The position numbers and the translations under genes are program-made. Below the pieces are notes generated by a model. That model made no database searches. It saw only the letters and a program-made list of their open reading frames with translations, and was not told where the DNA came from. 64,000 nt of DNA, taken from Flavobacteriales bacterium. Lineage in GTDB: Bacteria; Bacteroidota; Bacteroidia; JACJYZ01. Location of the stretch: NCBI GenBank assembly GCA_020635855.1, contig JACJYZ010000002.1, positions 806,001 through 870,000 on the forward strand, written 5' to 3'. Every line of letters begins with the position of its first letter. Positions within the stretch are counted from its first letter, which is position 1. Below are positions 16,144-25,711 of the stretch, piece after piece.

Positions 16144-17373
16144 TTAAGCGGTTTTCAATCGTTTCATCCGGCGTTTCACATTCGCATCCACCACATAGTG
16201 GTCGATCAGCGGCGCCATTACATTCATGAAGAGGATGGCCAGCATGACACCTTCCGGGTATGCGGGGTTAAACACCCTGATCATGATGGCCAGGAACCCG
16301 GCCAGGAATCCGTATATGATCTTGCCTGTCGGCGTTTGAGCGGCTGAAACCGGGTCGGTTGCCATGAACACCATACCGAACATGAAACCACCCAGCATCA
16401 ACTGGTGGATGGCATTGACTTCCATGAACATGTTGGCGTCCCAGGCATTGAACAGCATAGCCATTGTGAGGCCGCCGGCGAACATGGAGGCCATGATGCG
16501 GAGGCTGCCGATGCCTGTGATAATCAGGATGACTGCGCCTATGAGGCAGGCGAGGGCGGAGGTTTCTCCGATCGAGCCGGGAATGAATCCCATGAATGAG
16601 TTATAGAGGCTGTGTATGCCGTCGGGAGCAATCATCTGGTGTATTTCCGCAGCACGGGCAGATGTTCTGTCAAGGCTCACCAGTTCGGCGAGGTTGCCCA
16701 GGGGCGTAGCGCCACTGAAGCCGTCAACGATGTGTTTGCCGCTGTCGCTTGCCACGTTGGTATCAATCCATACCATGTTACCCGACATTTTGGTCGGATA
16801 AGCGAAGAAGAGGAATGCGCGGGCTGTGAGGGCCGGGTTGAGCACGTTCATGCCGGTGCCGCCGAATACTTCCTTGCCGATGATCACGGCGAAGGCGGTA
16901 CCAACACCCACCATCCAGAGAGGTACGTCTACCGGCATCACCATGGGGATGAGCAGACCGCTCACGAGGAAGCCCTCGTTGATGGTGTGCTTCTTGATGA
17001 TACAGAAAACGAACTCGATGGAGAGTCCGACAATATAGGAGACCGCAATGATGGGCAGCACTCGGATCAGTCCGAACAGGAACTTGTCCATCAGGCCGTC
17101 GCCCAGTCCGGCCATCTCTCCGATGGCGAGGTAGTGCTGATGACCCACGTTCCACATCCCGAACAGCATGCAGGGCAGGAGCGCGATGATCACGGTCATC
17201 ATGGTACGTTTCAGGTCGATGGCGTCACGGATGTGCGAACCGATCTTTGTGGTGTGGTTGGGCACGAACAGGAATGTTTCGATGCCGTCGTAAACCGGAT
17301 AGTACTTTTCAAACTTTCCTCCCTTCTCGAAGTTCGGTTTGATGTTGTCCAGTAGGTTTCTGAGAAATTTCAA
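16144..17373 (-). CDS. nqrB: Na+-NQR subunit B, covalent FMN and quinone-site membrane protein
   Basis: The 409-residue membrane subunit has about ten helices. The covalent FMN site is GFSGATPLG with Thr223. Further conserved stretches are GKEVFGGTGMNVLNPALTARAF and the C-terminal MFMEVNAIHQLMLGG...ATDPVSA. It carries FMN and riboflavin and is thought to drive sodium translocation. It lies 33 nt after nqrA. Confidence 0.97.
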   Translation of the reverse strand: MKFLRNLLDNIKPNFEKGGKFEKYYPVYDGIETFLFVPNHTTKIGSHIRDAIDLKRTMMTVIIALLPCMLFGMWNVGHQHYLAIGEMAGLGDGLMDKFLFGLIRVLPIIAVSYIVGLSIEFVFCIIKKHTINEGFLVSGLLIPMVMPVDVPLWMVGVGTAFAVIIGKEVFGGTGMNVLNPALTARAFLFFAYPTKMSGNMVWIDTNVASDSGKHIVDGFSGATPLGNLAELVSLDRTSARAAEIHQMIAPDGIHSLYNSFMGFIPGSIGETSALACLIGAVILIITGIGSLRIMASMFAGGLTMAMLFNAWDANMFMEVNAIHQLMLGGFMFGMVFMATDPVSAAQTPTGKIIYGFLAGFLAIMIRVFNPAYPEGVMLAILFMNVMAPLIDHYVVDANVKRRMKRLKTA

Positions 17374-17406
17374 GGTATTGGGGTTTTTTGGACGGGTATG
17401 CTGTGT

Positions 17407-18780
17407 TTAGTGATGCTTGGCGGGTGCGTTCTCTATGCGTATCTGATCGAGTCCTTTCCGCACGACATCCTGCACGTCGATTTTGGAGGTACACACGAAT
17501 TCGCACAATGCAAAGTCTTCAGGGGCCACTTCGTAGATCCCGAGTTCTTCCATTTTCTCGATGTCGTTGGCCATGATCGCTTTGATCAGGTACACCGGGA
17601 AGATATCCATCGGGAAGACCTTTTCATACTGCCCCGACATCACGAATGCACGGTGTTCGCCATGCAGGTTGGTGTCGATGTTGTACTTCTTGCTTTTCAT
17701 GAGCCATGACGGGTAGGTGCGCGACAGGCTGAATTTGTTGCCACCTGGCGCCATCCATCCGAAGAATTCATAATGATCACCTTCATCCAGCACACAGATC
17801 TGGGCATCGTAGAACCCGAGGTATCCGTCCTTCCCGATCTTTTTGCCGGTCAGGGGGTTTCCACTGATGATGCGGTGGTTGCCTTCGGTAGCGTGTTCAT
17901 TGATCAGTCCCTTCACGGAAGCACCGATCATGGTCTTATAATATTGGGGTTTCTTTATACCCGGGCCGGCGAGCGCCACCATACGGGAAGCATCGAATTT
18001 TCCGGTGTTGAACAACCGGCCGATCACCAGTACGTCCTGGGGCGTTACGAACCAAACCACTTCGCCTTTGTTAATGGGGTCGATGTGGTGGATTTGCACG
18101 CCCACGTTTCCTGCGGGGTGTGGCCCGGACACTTTATTCACCTGCACGTTCCGTGCGTTCAGGAATACCTTGGAGGCACCTTGTTCATTTCTCACATTCA
18201 GGTGCACGCGGCCTTCGGTTAATTTGGCCAGTGCATCCAGTCCGGTCTGGAAATCGTCGCCGTTTCCGTGTACCACGAAATCCATGTCCGGTGCCAGCGG
18301 ATTGCTGTCGAACGCGGAAATGAAGATGGATTTGGGTTTGTCGGAGGGGTTGGCGATGATGTCGAGCGGGCGTTGGCGGATCATCGGCCAGGTGCCGCTT
18401 TTCAGCAGGGTCTTGATCACATCCTCCCTGGACATATTTGACGGGTTGCCCTTGGGGAAATCCACATGCCGGTTCTGTTTGTCGGCCAGGATCAGGATGT
18501 CGAGGATCTTGCGCTTTTCGCCGCGAACGATTTCTGCGATTTCTCCGCTGACCGGTGACGTGAACACGATGTCGGGGTTGTCTTTGTCGAAGAACAGCGG
18601 GCTTCCCGCCAGGACTTCATCCCCTTGCTTAACCGTCAGCTTGGGCCGGATTCCATGAAAATCCGTAGGTTTGATCGCAAAGGTATCAGATACAGGAGGG
18701 GTGCCATGAACTTTATCTGCCTCGCCTTTCAGCGGGATGTTCATTCCCTTCCTGATTTTTACTGTTTTCGATGTTGTCAT
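17407..18780 (-). CDS. nqrA: Na+-NQR subunit A
   Basis: The 457-residue peripheral cytoplasmic subunit opens the operon, starting MTTSKTVKIRKGMNIPLKGEA. It shows the conserved ISGNPLTGKKIG and GWMAPGGNKFSLSRTYPSWL stretches. It contributes to the quinone-binding site. Transcription of the whole operon should start from a TAATTTTG -7 box about 30 nt upstream. Confidence 0.97.
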   Translation of the reverse strand: MTTSKTVKIRKGMNIPLKGEADKVHGTPPVSDTFAIKPTDFHGIRPKLTVKQGDEVLAGSPLFFDKDNPDIVFTSPVSGEIAEIVRGEKRKILDILILADKQNRHVDFPKGNPSNMSREDVIKTLLKSGTWPMIRQRPLDIIANPSDKPKSIFISAFDSNPLAPDMDFVVHGNGDDFQTGLDALAKLTEGRVHLNVRNEQGASKVFLNARNVQVNKVSGPHPAGNVGVQIHHIDPINKGEVVWFVTPQDVLVIGRLFNTGKFDASRMVALAGPGIKKPQYYKTMIGASVKGLINEHATEGNHRIISGNPLTGKKIGKDGYLGFYDAQICVLDEGDHYEFFGWMAPGGNKFSLSRTYPSWLMKSKKYNIDTNLHGEHRAFVMSGQYEKVFPMDIFPVYLIKAIMANDIEKMEELGIYEVAPEDFALCEFVCTSKIDVQDVVRKGLDQIRIENAPAKHH

Positions 18781-18808
18781 CAGTAAAATATGGGAACGTT
18801 TAGGCCGC

Positions 18809-18816
18809 CAAAATTA
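18809..18816 (-). promoter_or_regulatory. -7 promoter box of the nqr-apbE operon
   Basis: Minus strand TAATTTTG, an exact TAnnTTTG match 29 nt before the nqrA start in an AT-rich region. A second match, TAAATTTG, lies further upstream at 18850-18857. Confidence 0.5.
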
Positions 18817-18903
18817 AAAATTTGTTTTCGGTTCTTAACACATTTTGGCAAATTTAGATGAACAATATATTAACTGATACCTGCTCCCCGTTTGTTGAAT
18901 CTT

Positions 18904-20217
18904 ATGTACGCTAGCTATCGACCAGTGAATTTCAGCCGTTTTCTTGCCCCGGTCCTCCTTTTTGTTCTGCGCTTTACGCCTGCTTTCGCCCTGTCAGACT
19001 CGCTTCCGGAGGTGACCATGACCGACAGGACCTATACCGATCACATCAAAACCGTTTTGCTGCACATGGAGGGCGACCCGCTCTCGATGCCGTTGCTGGA
19101 GCTGCGCGGAGGATACAAGCTCGAATTGCATTTCGACGACATGGACGATGTGTTCCGCGAATACAGGTATACGTTCGTGCATTGCAATGCCGACTGGTCG
19201 CCGTCGGACCTGAACCAGGACGAGTACCTTACCGGCTGGCCCGAAAACCGCATCCCCACCTATACCCATTCCTTCAACACCCTGGTGCCGTATACCCATT
19301 ATCAATTGTCGCTGCCGAACGACGATGTGCAGTTCACCAAGTCGGGCAACTATATTATAAAGGTGTTTGATGCCAATGAGCCGGAGCGGATCCTTATTAC
19401 CCGGCGGTTCATGATCGTTGATCGTCAGGTGACGGTGGCCCCCGACCTGAAGAAGCCTTCCCGGCTGGATGATATGAACTACAAACAGGAAATCGACTTC
19501 AATATCTTCCGGGGTTCATATGAGATCCAGGACCCGTTCGGCGCCTTTAAGGTGGTGCTGATGCAGAACGGCAGGTGGGACAATGCCGTTACCGACATGA
19601 AGCCCCTGTTCGTGAAAGACGATGTGCTGATTTATGATGACGACACCAAAAATGTCTTCCCCGGAAACAACGAATACCGCTTCTTTGATACCAAAAGCCT
19701 TCGTTACCTGTCGGAACGCATTCACGACATCCGCCGGGATTCAACGGGTACGCACGTGTACCTGTATGCCGATGAGAAGCGTCCGTTCAAGCGCTATGCC
19801 AGTCAGCCCGACATCAACGGAAAATTTCTCGTGGCCGTGCAGGAAGGCCGCGACGCCATCACCGATGCCGACTACGTGCACGTGCATTTCGCCCTCCCCA
19901 TGGCGCACCCGATGCTGGGTGGTGATATGTACGTCTACGGCGCCCTGTCCGACAACCAGTGCGAGCCGGCTTTTAAGATGACGTACAATTCCGACCGCCT
20001 CGCGTATATCCTGGATGTGATGCTGAAACAGGGCTATTACAACTATGTATATGCTTTCAAGGCCAAGGGTGATTCCGTACCCGACATCACCGAAGTGGAA
20101 GGTATGCATTTCGAAACCGAGAACGACTACATGATCCTTGTCTACGACCGTCCGTTCGGCGACGACTACGACCACCTCATCGGATACATCCAGTTCAATT
20201 CGCTCAAAAAATTGTGA
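18904..20217 (+). CDS. T9SS plug-domain protein (DUF5103 family)
   Basis: From the ATG at 18904 the product is 437 residues with a signal peptide ending near AFA. The mature protein is all-beta: an N-terminal Ig-like domain (PLLELRGGYKLELHFDDMDDVFREYRYTF; QDEYLTG) followed by a C-terminal domain with GGDMYVYGALSDNQ and YNYVYAF. This architecture is the type IX secretion plug protein, which in Flavobacterium binds the SprA translocon and closes the channel. A TTG 12 nt upstream could also be used. Encoded alone, not beside sprA. Confidence 0.85.
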   Translation: MYASYRPVNFSRFLAPVLLFVLRFTPAFALSDSLPEVTMTDRTYTDHIKTVLLHMEGDPLSMPLLELRGGYKLELHFDDMDDVFREYRYTFVHCNADWSPSDLNQDEYLTGWPENRIPTYTHSFNTLVPYTHYQLSLPNDDVQFTKSGNYIIKVFDANEPERILITRRFMIVDRQVTVAPDLKKPSRLDDMNYKQEIDFNIFRGSYEIQDPFGAFKVVLMQNGRWDNAVTDMKPLFVKDDVLIYDDDTKNVFPGNNEYRFFDTKSLRYLSERIHDIRRDSTGTHVYLYADEKRPFKRYASQPDINGKFLVAVQEGRDAITDADYVHVHFALPMAHPMLGGDMYVYGALSDNQCEPAFKMTYNSDRLAYILDVMLKQGYYNYVYAFKAKGDSVPDITEVEGMHFETENDYMILVYDRPFGDDYDHLIGYIQFNSLKKL

Positions 20218-20339
20218 CCGTAACCTGAACAGTTGAAAAACTGTTTAAAAACTGTGCATAAAGATTTGGGTGAAACGGTTGCCTGGCTTGCAAAGCACCC
20301 GTTATAATTCTTATCATTGCAAGCATAGAGTCCGATTAC

Positions 20340-20726
20340 ATGATCATCAAAGTAACCAAGGGGATTAAAATCAGTGTCGAGCGGCAGTTTGAGCCGGGGT
20401 ATTCCAACCCGGAGCAACCCCATTTTGTCTTTTCCTATCGCATTACCATTGTGAACGAGAGCAGGGAGACTGTGCAACTGATGCGCAGGTATTGGGAGAT
20501 CCTCGATTCCAACGGCGACTATCGTGAAGTGGAAGGCGAGGGCGTGGTGGGCAACCAGCCGATCCTCAAGCCCGGTGAGTCCTATACATATGAGTCGGCA
20601 TGCAACCTGGTGACCGACTTCGGGGTGATGCGCGGCAAATACCTGATGGTGAATGTTGACGATGGAAATCCCTTTGAAGTGGTCATCCCCGAGTTCCAGT
20701 TGGAAGCCCCATTCCGCCTGAATTAG
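20340..20726 (+). CDS. apaG: ApaG family protein
   Basis: The 128-residue protein is a single Ig/FN3-like ApaG domain with FEPGYSNPEQPHFVFSYRI, WEILDSNG and VGNQPILKPGESYTYES. ApaG proteins are linked to Co2+/Mg2+ resistance; their biochemical role is not settled. Full length for the family. Upstream (20228-20245) there is a small AACAGTT-GAAA-AACTGTT hairpin without a T-run that may slow transcription from the plug gene. Confidence 0.93.
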   Translation: MIIKVTKGIKISVERQFEPGYSNPEQPHFVFSYRITIVNESRETVQLMRRYWEILDSNGDYREVEGEGVVGNQPILKPGESYTYESACNLVTDFGVMRGKYLMVNVDDGNPFEVVIPEFQLEAPFRLN

Positions 20727-20852
20727 CCCTGTTTCTGTACTTTTTTTTCCAATGCCCATTCAATTTTCGCAGGGGTTGGGTTATTTGGATTATTCTCTCC
20801 AGTTTTGCAGCTCTTGTTGTAGTTGTATTAACCTGATTTAAGATTCATAGAT

Positions 20853-22478
20853 ATGCCCAAAGCAGTTTACCACGTGCCGAAAGCCGTGAATGAACCCGTT
20901 CGCGAGTACCGACCGGGAAGCCCCGAGCGAATTTCCCTGGAGAAGACCCTTGCAGCCATGCGCTCCGTTGAAACGGAAGTGCCGATGGTGATCGGTGGAA
21001 AAGAAGTGAAAACGGGAAAGCTGGGTAGGATGGCCCCGCCGCATGACCATGCCCATACACTCGGGCATTTCCATGCAGGCGATGCCAGTCATGTTCAGGC
21101 GGCCATAGATGCGGCGCTGCAGGCCCGTGAAAAGTGGGTGAACCTGGCATGGGAGCATCGCGTGTCCATCTTTCTGAAAGCTGCCGACCTGATCGCAGGT
21201 CCGTATCGCGACCGTATCAATGCAGCCACCATGCTGGGCCAGTCTAAAAACGTATTCCAGGCGGAGATCGACTCTGCCTGTGAGTTGGCCGACTTCCTCC
21301 GTTTCAATGTACAATACCTGACGGAGATCTACGCCGATCAACCCATCTCGTCACCCGGTGTGTGGAACCGACTTGAGTACCGCCCGCTGGAAGGCTTTGT
21401 GTTTGCCCTGAGTCCGTTCAATTTCACCGCCATCGCCGGCAACCTGACCACCTCTGCTGCCATGTGCGGCAACGTGGTGGTATGGAAGCCGTCCAACACC
21501 CAAATCTATTCAGCCCATGTGATCATGCAGGTGTTCAAGGAAGCCGGGGTACCCGACGGTGTGATCAACCTGGTTCTGGTCGACGGGAAAACCGCCGGAG
21601 ACGTGATCTTCTCGCATCCCGATTTCGCAGGTTTCCATTTCACCGGTTCCACCGGCGTGTTCCAGCACATCTGGAAGAAAATCGGTGAGAACATCCAAAA
21701 CTATAAGGCATATCCACGCATCGTAGGGGAAACAGGCGGCAAGGACTTCATCCTCGCCCATCCCTCCGCGCATGCCAAAGAAGTGGCCACGGCCCTGTCG
21801 CGCGGCGCTTTCGAGTATCAGGGACAGAAATGTTCCGCTGCCTCACGTGCCTACATTCCCGCCAGCATGTGGGACGCAGTGCGCGAATTCATGAAAGCCG
21901 ATCTCGGTTCGTTCAAGATGGGCGGTACCGAAGACTTCTCCAACTTCATCAATGCGGTGATCGATGAGAAATCCTTTGACAAGCTCGCGTCCTTTATCGA
22001 TGGCGCCAAGGCCGACAAGGATGCCGACATTGTGATCGGTGGTGGTTACGATAAATCCAAAGGATACTTCATTCAGCCCACTGTGATCCAGGCCAAAGAC
22101 CCGAAGTACGTGACCATGTGCGAGGAGCTCTTCGGCCCGGTCCTGACCGTATATGTGTATGAAGATGCGAAGTTCGAGGAGACGCTTGACCTGGTGAACA
22201 CCACCTCGACCTATGCGCTCACCGGTTCCATCTTTTCGCAGGACCGTTATGTGCTGGAACATGTGACCCGCAAGCTTTCGAACGCGGCGGGCAACTTCTA
22301 CCTTAACGACAAGTGCACAGGCGCTGTGGTCGGCCAACAACCTTTCGGCGGCGCCAGGGCGTCGGGTACCAACGATAAGGCCGGCTCGAAACTGAACCTG
22401 CTTCGCTGGCTGTCACCTCGCACCATCAAAGAAACATTCGTACCTCCTACCGACTACCGTTACCCGTTCCTCGGATAG
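20853..22478 (+). CDS. pruA: L-glutamate gamma-semialdehyde (P5C) dehydrogenase
   Basis: This 541-residue aldehyde dehydrogenase oxidises the semialdehyde from proline or arginine catabolism to glutamate with NAD+. Catalytic Cys327 is in GQKCSAASR and the general base Glu293 in VGETGGKDF; FTGSTGVFQ is the NAD-binding turn. The length and the HHH-like N-terminal region with GGKEVKTGKLG match the stand-alone eukaryote/Bacteroidota type rather than the fused PutA. No proline dehydrogenase gene is nearby. A terminator follows. Confidence 0.95.
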   Translation: MPKAVYHVPKAVNEPVREYRPGSPERISLEKTLAAMRSVETEVPMVIGGKEVKTGKLGRMAPPHDHAHTLGHFHAGDASHVQAAIDAALQAREKWVNLAWEHRVSIFLKAADLIAGPYRDRINAATMLGQSKNVFQAEIDSACELADFLRFNVQYLTEIYADQPISSPGVWNRLEYRPLEGFVFALSPFNFTAIAGNLTTSAAMCGNVVVWKPSNTQIYSAHVIMQVFKEAGVPDGVINLVLVDGKTAGDVIFSHPDFAGFHFTGSTGVFQHIWKKIGENIQNYKAYPRIVGETGGKDFILAHPSAHAKEVATALSRGAFEYQGQKCSAASRAYIPASMWDAVREFMKADLGSFKMGGTEDFSNFINAVIDEKSFDKLASFIDGAKADKDADIVIGGGYDKSKGYFIQPTVIQAKDPKYVTMCEELFGPVLTVYVYEDAKFEETLDLVNTTSTYALTGSIFSQDRYVLEHVTRKLSNAAGNFYLNDKCTGAVVGQQPFGGARASGTNDKAGSKLNLLRWLSPRTIKETFVPPTDYRYPFLG

Positions 22479-22502
22479 GGGCTACCAACCGGATGATGTT
22501 GA

Positions 22503-22541
22503 AAAAGGGCAAATGGGACCTCCCCGTTTGCCCTTTCTGCA
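22503..22541 (+). terminator. Rho-independent terminator after pruA
   Basis: A long stem pairs AAAGGGCAAA (about 22504-22513) with TTTGCCCTTT (about 22527-22536); TGGG and CCCC extend it towards an ACCT loop. A short T-rich end follows. It also overlaps the upstream region of the ftsB-like gene. Confidence 0.7.
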
Positions 22542-22544
22542 TTG

Positions 22545-22552
22545 TATCTTTG
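22545..22552 (+). promoter_or_regulatory. -7 promoter box, ftsB-like gene
   Basis: TATCTTTG, an exact match, 6 nt before the ATG at 22559. This supports that start over an ATG at 22493, which lies inside the terminator of pruA. Confidence 0.6.
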
Positions 22553-22558
22553 TATACT

Positions 22559-22888
22559 ATGCGTGAGAAGTGGACACAGCTGAAGGCCGTTATGCAGCGG
22601 TGGTCAAAATCGAAATATGTGCGGAACCCCTACCTGGTCACCAGCGCGATATTCCTGCTGTGGATGATGTTCTTCGATCGCCACAACATGATGGCCCAGT
22701 GGAAGGAACGCAGCAAACTTTCCCGGTTGAAGGAAGACCAGGAATACTTTATTCGCGAGAACCTGTCAAACAAGGAAAAGATGGAAGAGCTGATGACCGA
22801 CCCCGAGCACCTGGAGAAGTTCGCTCGCGAGCAGTACCTCATGAAACGAGAGAACGAAGATGTGTTCGTGATCGTGGATGAGAAGTAG
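22559..22888 (+). CDS. FtsB/DivIC-type septum formation initiator
   Basis: The 109-residue protein has a short basic N-terminus, one membrane helix (around YLVTSAIFLLWMMFF) and a following coiled coil (KERSKLSRLKEDQEYFIREN). It ends with the conserved LEKFAREQYLMKRENEDVFVIV, typical of FtsB/DivIC. It acts in the divisome with FtsL and FtsQ at mid-cell. The very short distance from promoter box to ATG suggests a leaderless message. Confidence 0.85.
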   Translation: MREKWTQLKAVMQRWSKSKYVRNPYLVTSAIFLLWMMFFDRHNMMAQWKERSKLSRLKEDQEYFIRENLSNKEKMEELMTDPEHLEKFAREQYLMKRENEDVFVIVDEK

Positions 22889-23169
22889 GCGTAGTTATTG
22901 GTTGTTGGTTATTAGTTGATGGAGGTTGGTGTCACGGACGTGGTGGTTTGAGTCACGGACGTGGACGTCCGCGACAACGTCCGCGACACGTCTGCACTAG
23001 CTTCTAATGATGCACATTCGACATTCATAATGGTTGTGGCGTACCTACGGCATGCACGAATCTCTTATCGTAACATGTGCCACCCATGTGTTGCTTCTAC
23101 GGAGCAAGCCGCTCTTGGTAGTTCCGGCCAACTAAAGACTAAAGACTTACGACTAAAGACTAAGAATCA
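22889..23169. repeat. Intergenic repeats: GTCACGGACGT nested palindrome, composite module G, short units
   Basis: 22952-22975 is an almost perfect palindrome (GTCACGGACGTG and GACGTCCGCGAC halves), with outer partial copies at 22931-22943 and 22977-22993. 23036-23112 is a reverse-oriented copy of module G (GTGGCGTACCTACGGCATGC ... TGTTGCTTCTACGGAGCAA). From 23123 to 23165 come GACTAAAGACT / TTACGACTAAAG units up to the DinB gene. No gene is seen. Confidence 0.7.
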
Positions 23170-23676
23170 TCACCACTTCCCCGCATAATCCAGACTGATG
23201 TCCGTATTCGCGGCCAGGTACTGGTAATGCATGCGGGTGATCTGGCGGATGTGGAGCAGGTCGTGCGCCACCCAGTTGGTAAGGAACAGCCGGGCCGACA
23301 TGGGTCCGAGTTTGGGATGTTGGTAGGTGTTGTCCCACTGTGGATCTTTGAGGCTTTTCAACCATGCCACGGAGGTTTCCCGTTCATTGAGGAAGCCCGT
23401 CACGGTTATATCAAAATCCTGTTCGGCATATTTCCGGGTGATAACCCAGCCTTCCGGGTCGATGGGGGGAAGCGGCTGTGTGGGATCATCCAGGATGCTT
23501 TTGACGCGGGCGCGGAAATCTTCGCGTTCTTCATCCAGCAGGTGGCAGACAGCTTCCAGCATGTTCCATTTTCCGCGTTCGGATCGCCAGTTGATTTGAT
23601 CGCGTGAAACGTTAGCGAAGAGTCCGGCGAAAACCTGCTGATGGCGTTGGAGCGATAGTATGAGTGAACCGGTCAT
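23170..23676 (-). CDS. DinB-like four-helix-bundle protein
   Basis: The 168-residue protein belongs to the DinB/YfiT-like putative metalloenzyme fold. Expected metal-binding His are in EAVCHLLDEE (His about 43) and NWVAHDLLHIRQI (two His near 137 and 141). Members include thiol transferases and many of unknown role. The start at 23676 is chosen because a longer reading to 23724 overlaps the end of the next gene further. No partner suggests a substrate. Confidence 0.82.
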   Translation of the reverse strand: MTGSLILSLQRHQQVFAGLFANVSRDQINWRSERGKWNMLEAVCHLLDEEREDFRARVKSILDDPTQPLPPIDPEGWVITRKYAEQDFDITVTGFLNERETSVAWLKSLKDPQWDNTYQHPKLGPMSARLFLTNWVAHDLLHIRQITRMHYQYLAANTDISLDYAGKW

Positions 23677-23689
23677 CGCGTTTGCCCGT

Positions 23690-24350
23690 TTATTTTTCAC
23701 ATTCCAGGGCCACGGCGTTTTCAAACCTGCCGGGGTCTTCTACGTGTGAGAACATGTTGTCCTGGGAGTCGTTGAACTTACAGGGACGTATGTTTTTGAA
23801 CCCGATGTTTTCGAGTTCTTTTGCCAATGATTTGTGGTCCCACATCCACAGGTGGTGCGAGTTGCCGAACACGGTGGTCAGGATGCCTTTCAGTCCCTGC
23901 GGCCTGTCTTCAATGCCCACCAGGGTATTTTTTCCGATGAATTCGATGCTGGCTTCTTCGACATTGTTTTCGAGATCGGAGAGGTATTTTTTTGCGGCGT
24001 ATTCAAGGTCGGGGACAATACAACGGAACTTTCCTCCTTCTTTCAGGATATCATAGGTGTGTTTCAATGCGGTCCTGAAATCTTTCAGTGACAGGTGTTC
24101 CAACTACGTGTGAGCAGTAGACGCCTTCACAGGAATCCACTTCTATCGGCAGTCCTTTGACGATGTCTCCGTAGATGACATTGTCGGGAAAAACCACGTT
24201 CAGTTTTTTGCGCAGGATTTGTCCGAGAACCGGTATTTTTTGAATTCTCAGGGTAGGTGAGGCGTCGAAGTTCAGCCATTTTTCAGGAGCGGACAAGCCG
24301 CATCCGTACTGAACATAGGCACCGGCATTGTTGGCCACAGTTTGGGTCAT
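23690..24350 (-). pseudogene. SAM-dependent methyltransferase with internal frameshift
   Basis: Two ORFs in different frames (24350-24051 and 24103-23690) together encode one methyltransferase of about 219 residues. The first holds YVQYGCGLSAPEKWLNFDAS and ends ...VDSCEGVYCSHV. The second starts at a TTG with LEHLSLKDFRTALKHTYDIL and GGKFRCIVPDLEYAAKKYL. The family reads CSHVLEHLS without interruption; here one extra base lies just after the codon for HV (about 24104-24106). It looks like glycan-associated methyltransferases of the CSHVLEH type. It may be a decayed gene or a sequence error; no other damage is visible. Confidence 0.75.
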
Positions 24351-24601
24351 GGATGGTAAATGATGCGTAGATACGTTTGATTCAGGCAGGCACATCTGCC
24401 GCCATTGATTTCGGGGCGGAAATTAGCTAAATATTCATTTGGGTGAATCGATTTCGTTGCCCAATATTGAATGTTTGTCTAATGTTGCTCCGTGTTCGTT
24501 TATCGATCATGGTCATTCGCGGCCTCTGTACCATCGTTCCGGCGCAAACGGATATCCGGAATCACTTCTGAAGAGGAAGGGATGTAAGGTATTGTTTTCC
24601 A

Positions 24602-25582
24602 TTACCTCCCCATTCTGTTTTCATACTCCGGTAATTTTTTCTTGTACGCGTCGGCGTTCCATGTCAGTCCCCAGTGGGAGATATAATCCTGCAGCGGACC
24701 GAGTCCCACTTCTGCGCGTCGATGATCTACGTTGTCGGGATCGATCAACGGCGATACAAAGGGTTCTCCGGTTTCCGGGTCGATGGTGATCTGACTGCCG
24801 TAGATCTGTTTGTTCCCTTTGTCCAGGGCTGAACGATCTTCCAGGAGTGCCAGGTGGTTTGCATTGGCATTTCCTTGTTTCACGGCGTCCCTCATCATAG
24901 GTAGGTACTTGTCCCGTGTTTCCGGATCTGCATGCTGGATCACCAGGAACAAGGTCATGTTGCCCTGCTGACCAATCACATTTGGTCCGAGCCAGCCATG
25001 TTCGTCCAGAATCTTTCTTACCCGGATCAGGTTGATCGAGTCCATTGTATTGATCGTATCCCAAACTGCTTTCTCCTCGCTGGAATTCAGTCCGTATTTT
25101 GCTTCTATGCCATCCAGTTTCAACCGGTGCTGCTGGTCCTCCATGTAGATGGTGTCCAGCATGGCTACCAGCGGTTTGTCGAAGTCTTTTTCCGCTTCCT
25201 CTTTGTTGGCTTTCACCAATGAGATCAGCTCGTTCCATCTCGGGTCCTTGTGCAGGTTGTTGAGGTCGGCGTCAACGGTGATGTGGTTGTAATTCTGATA
25301 TCGTGTGGGTGCATTTGCCAGCCGGAACAAATGATAAAACGCTGTTTCCGAATCTCCGGCTAATGCGTAGGAACATGCAGCATTGTACCTGTCGTTGGGG
25401 TAAGCTTTGCCTTCCAGTTGATCAAACGCTTCCTTGTATTTGTTCGCCGATTTTTGGAAATCCCTTGCATGATAAAAAATCGTGGCGTCTTTCACACAGG
25501 CGGCATATATGGAGTCCGTCTGCCCGAAACAAAGGTTGCATGTGCAAAGGGCGAGCAGGATCAGTTGTGTGATTTTCTTCAT
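24602..25582 (-). CDS. Secreted DUF6624-type protein with TPR-like N-terminus
   Basis: From the ATG at 25582 the product is 326 residues with a signal peptide (ending CFGQ). Residues about 25-120 look like TPR helices (FYHARDFQKSANKYKEAFDQLEG, NDRYNAACSYALAGDSETAF). The C-terminal part has HGWLGPNVIGQQGNMTLFLVIQHAD and RDAVKQGNANANHLALLEDR, the pattern of DUF6624. The function is not known. It has an AT-rich upstream region and is monocistronic, with the katG terminator lying just upstream. Confidence 0.75.
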   Translation of the reverse strand: MKKITQLILLALCTCNLCFGQTDSIYAACVKDATIFYHARDFQKSANKYKEAFDQLEGKAYPNDRYNAACSYALAGDSETAFYHLFRLANAPTRYQNYNHITVDADLNNLHKDPRWNELISLVKANKEEAEKDFDKPLVAMLDTIYMEDQQHRLKLDGIEAKYGLNSSEEKAVWDTINTMDSINLIRVRKILDEHGWLGPNVIGQQGNMTLFLVIQHADPETRDKYLPMMRDAVKQGNANANHLALLEDRSALDKGNKQIYGSQITIDPETGEPFVSPLIDPDNVDHRRAEVGLGPLQDYISHWGLTWNADAYKKKLPEYENRMGR

Positions 25583-25644
25583 AGTGCAGTTATTTTTCAA
25601 ATAATGCAGATCATCCGGATAAAGTAACGGGATGCTTACACTTT

Positions 25645-25678
25645 TAAAAAATACGAAAGGTGACCGCAACGGATCACC
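25645..25678 (-). terminator. Rho-independent terminator of katG
   Basis: On the minus strand GGTGATCCG and CGGTCACC pair (one bulged T) around TTG, followed by TTTCGTATTTTTT. It lies 34 nt after the katG stop. Confidence 0.75.
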
Positions 25679-25711
25679 CTTCATATAACTTCATGTGGTT
25701 TCTAACGATCC

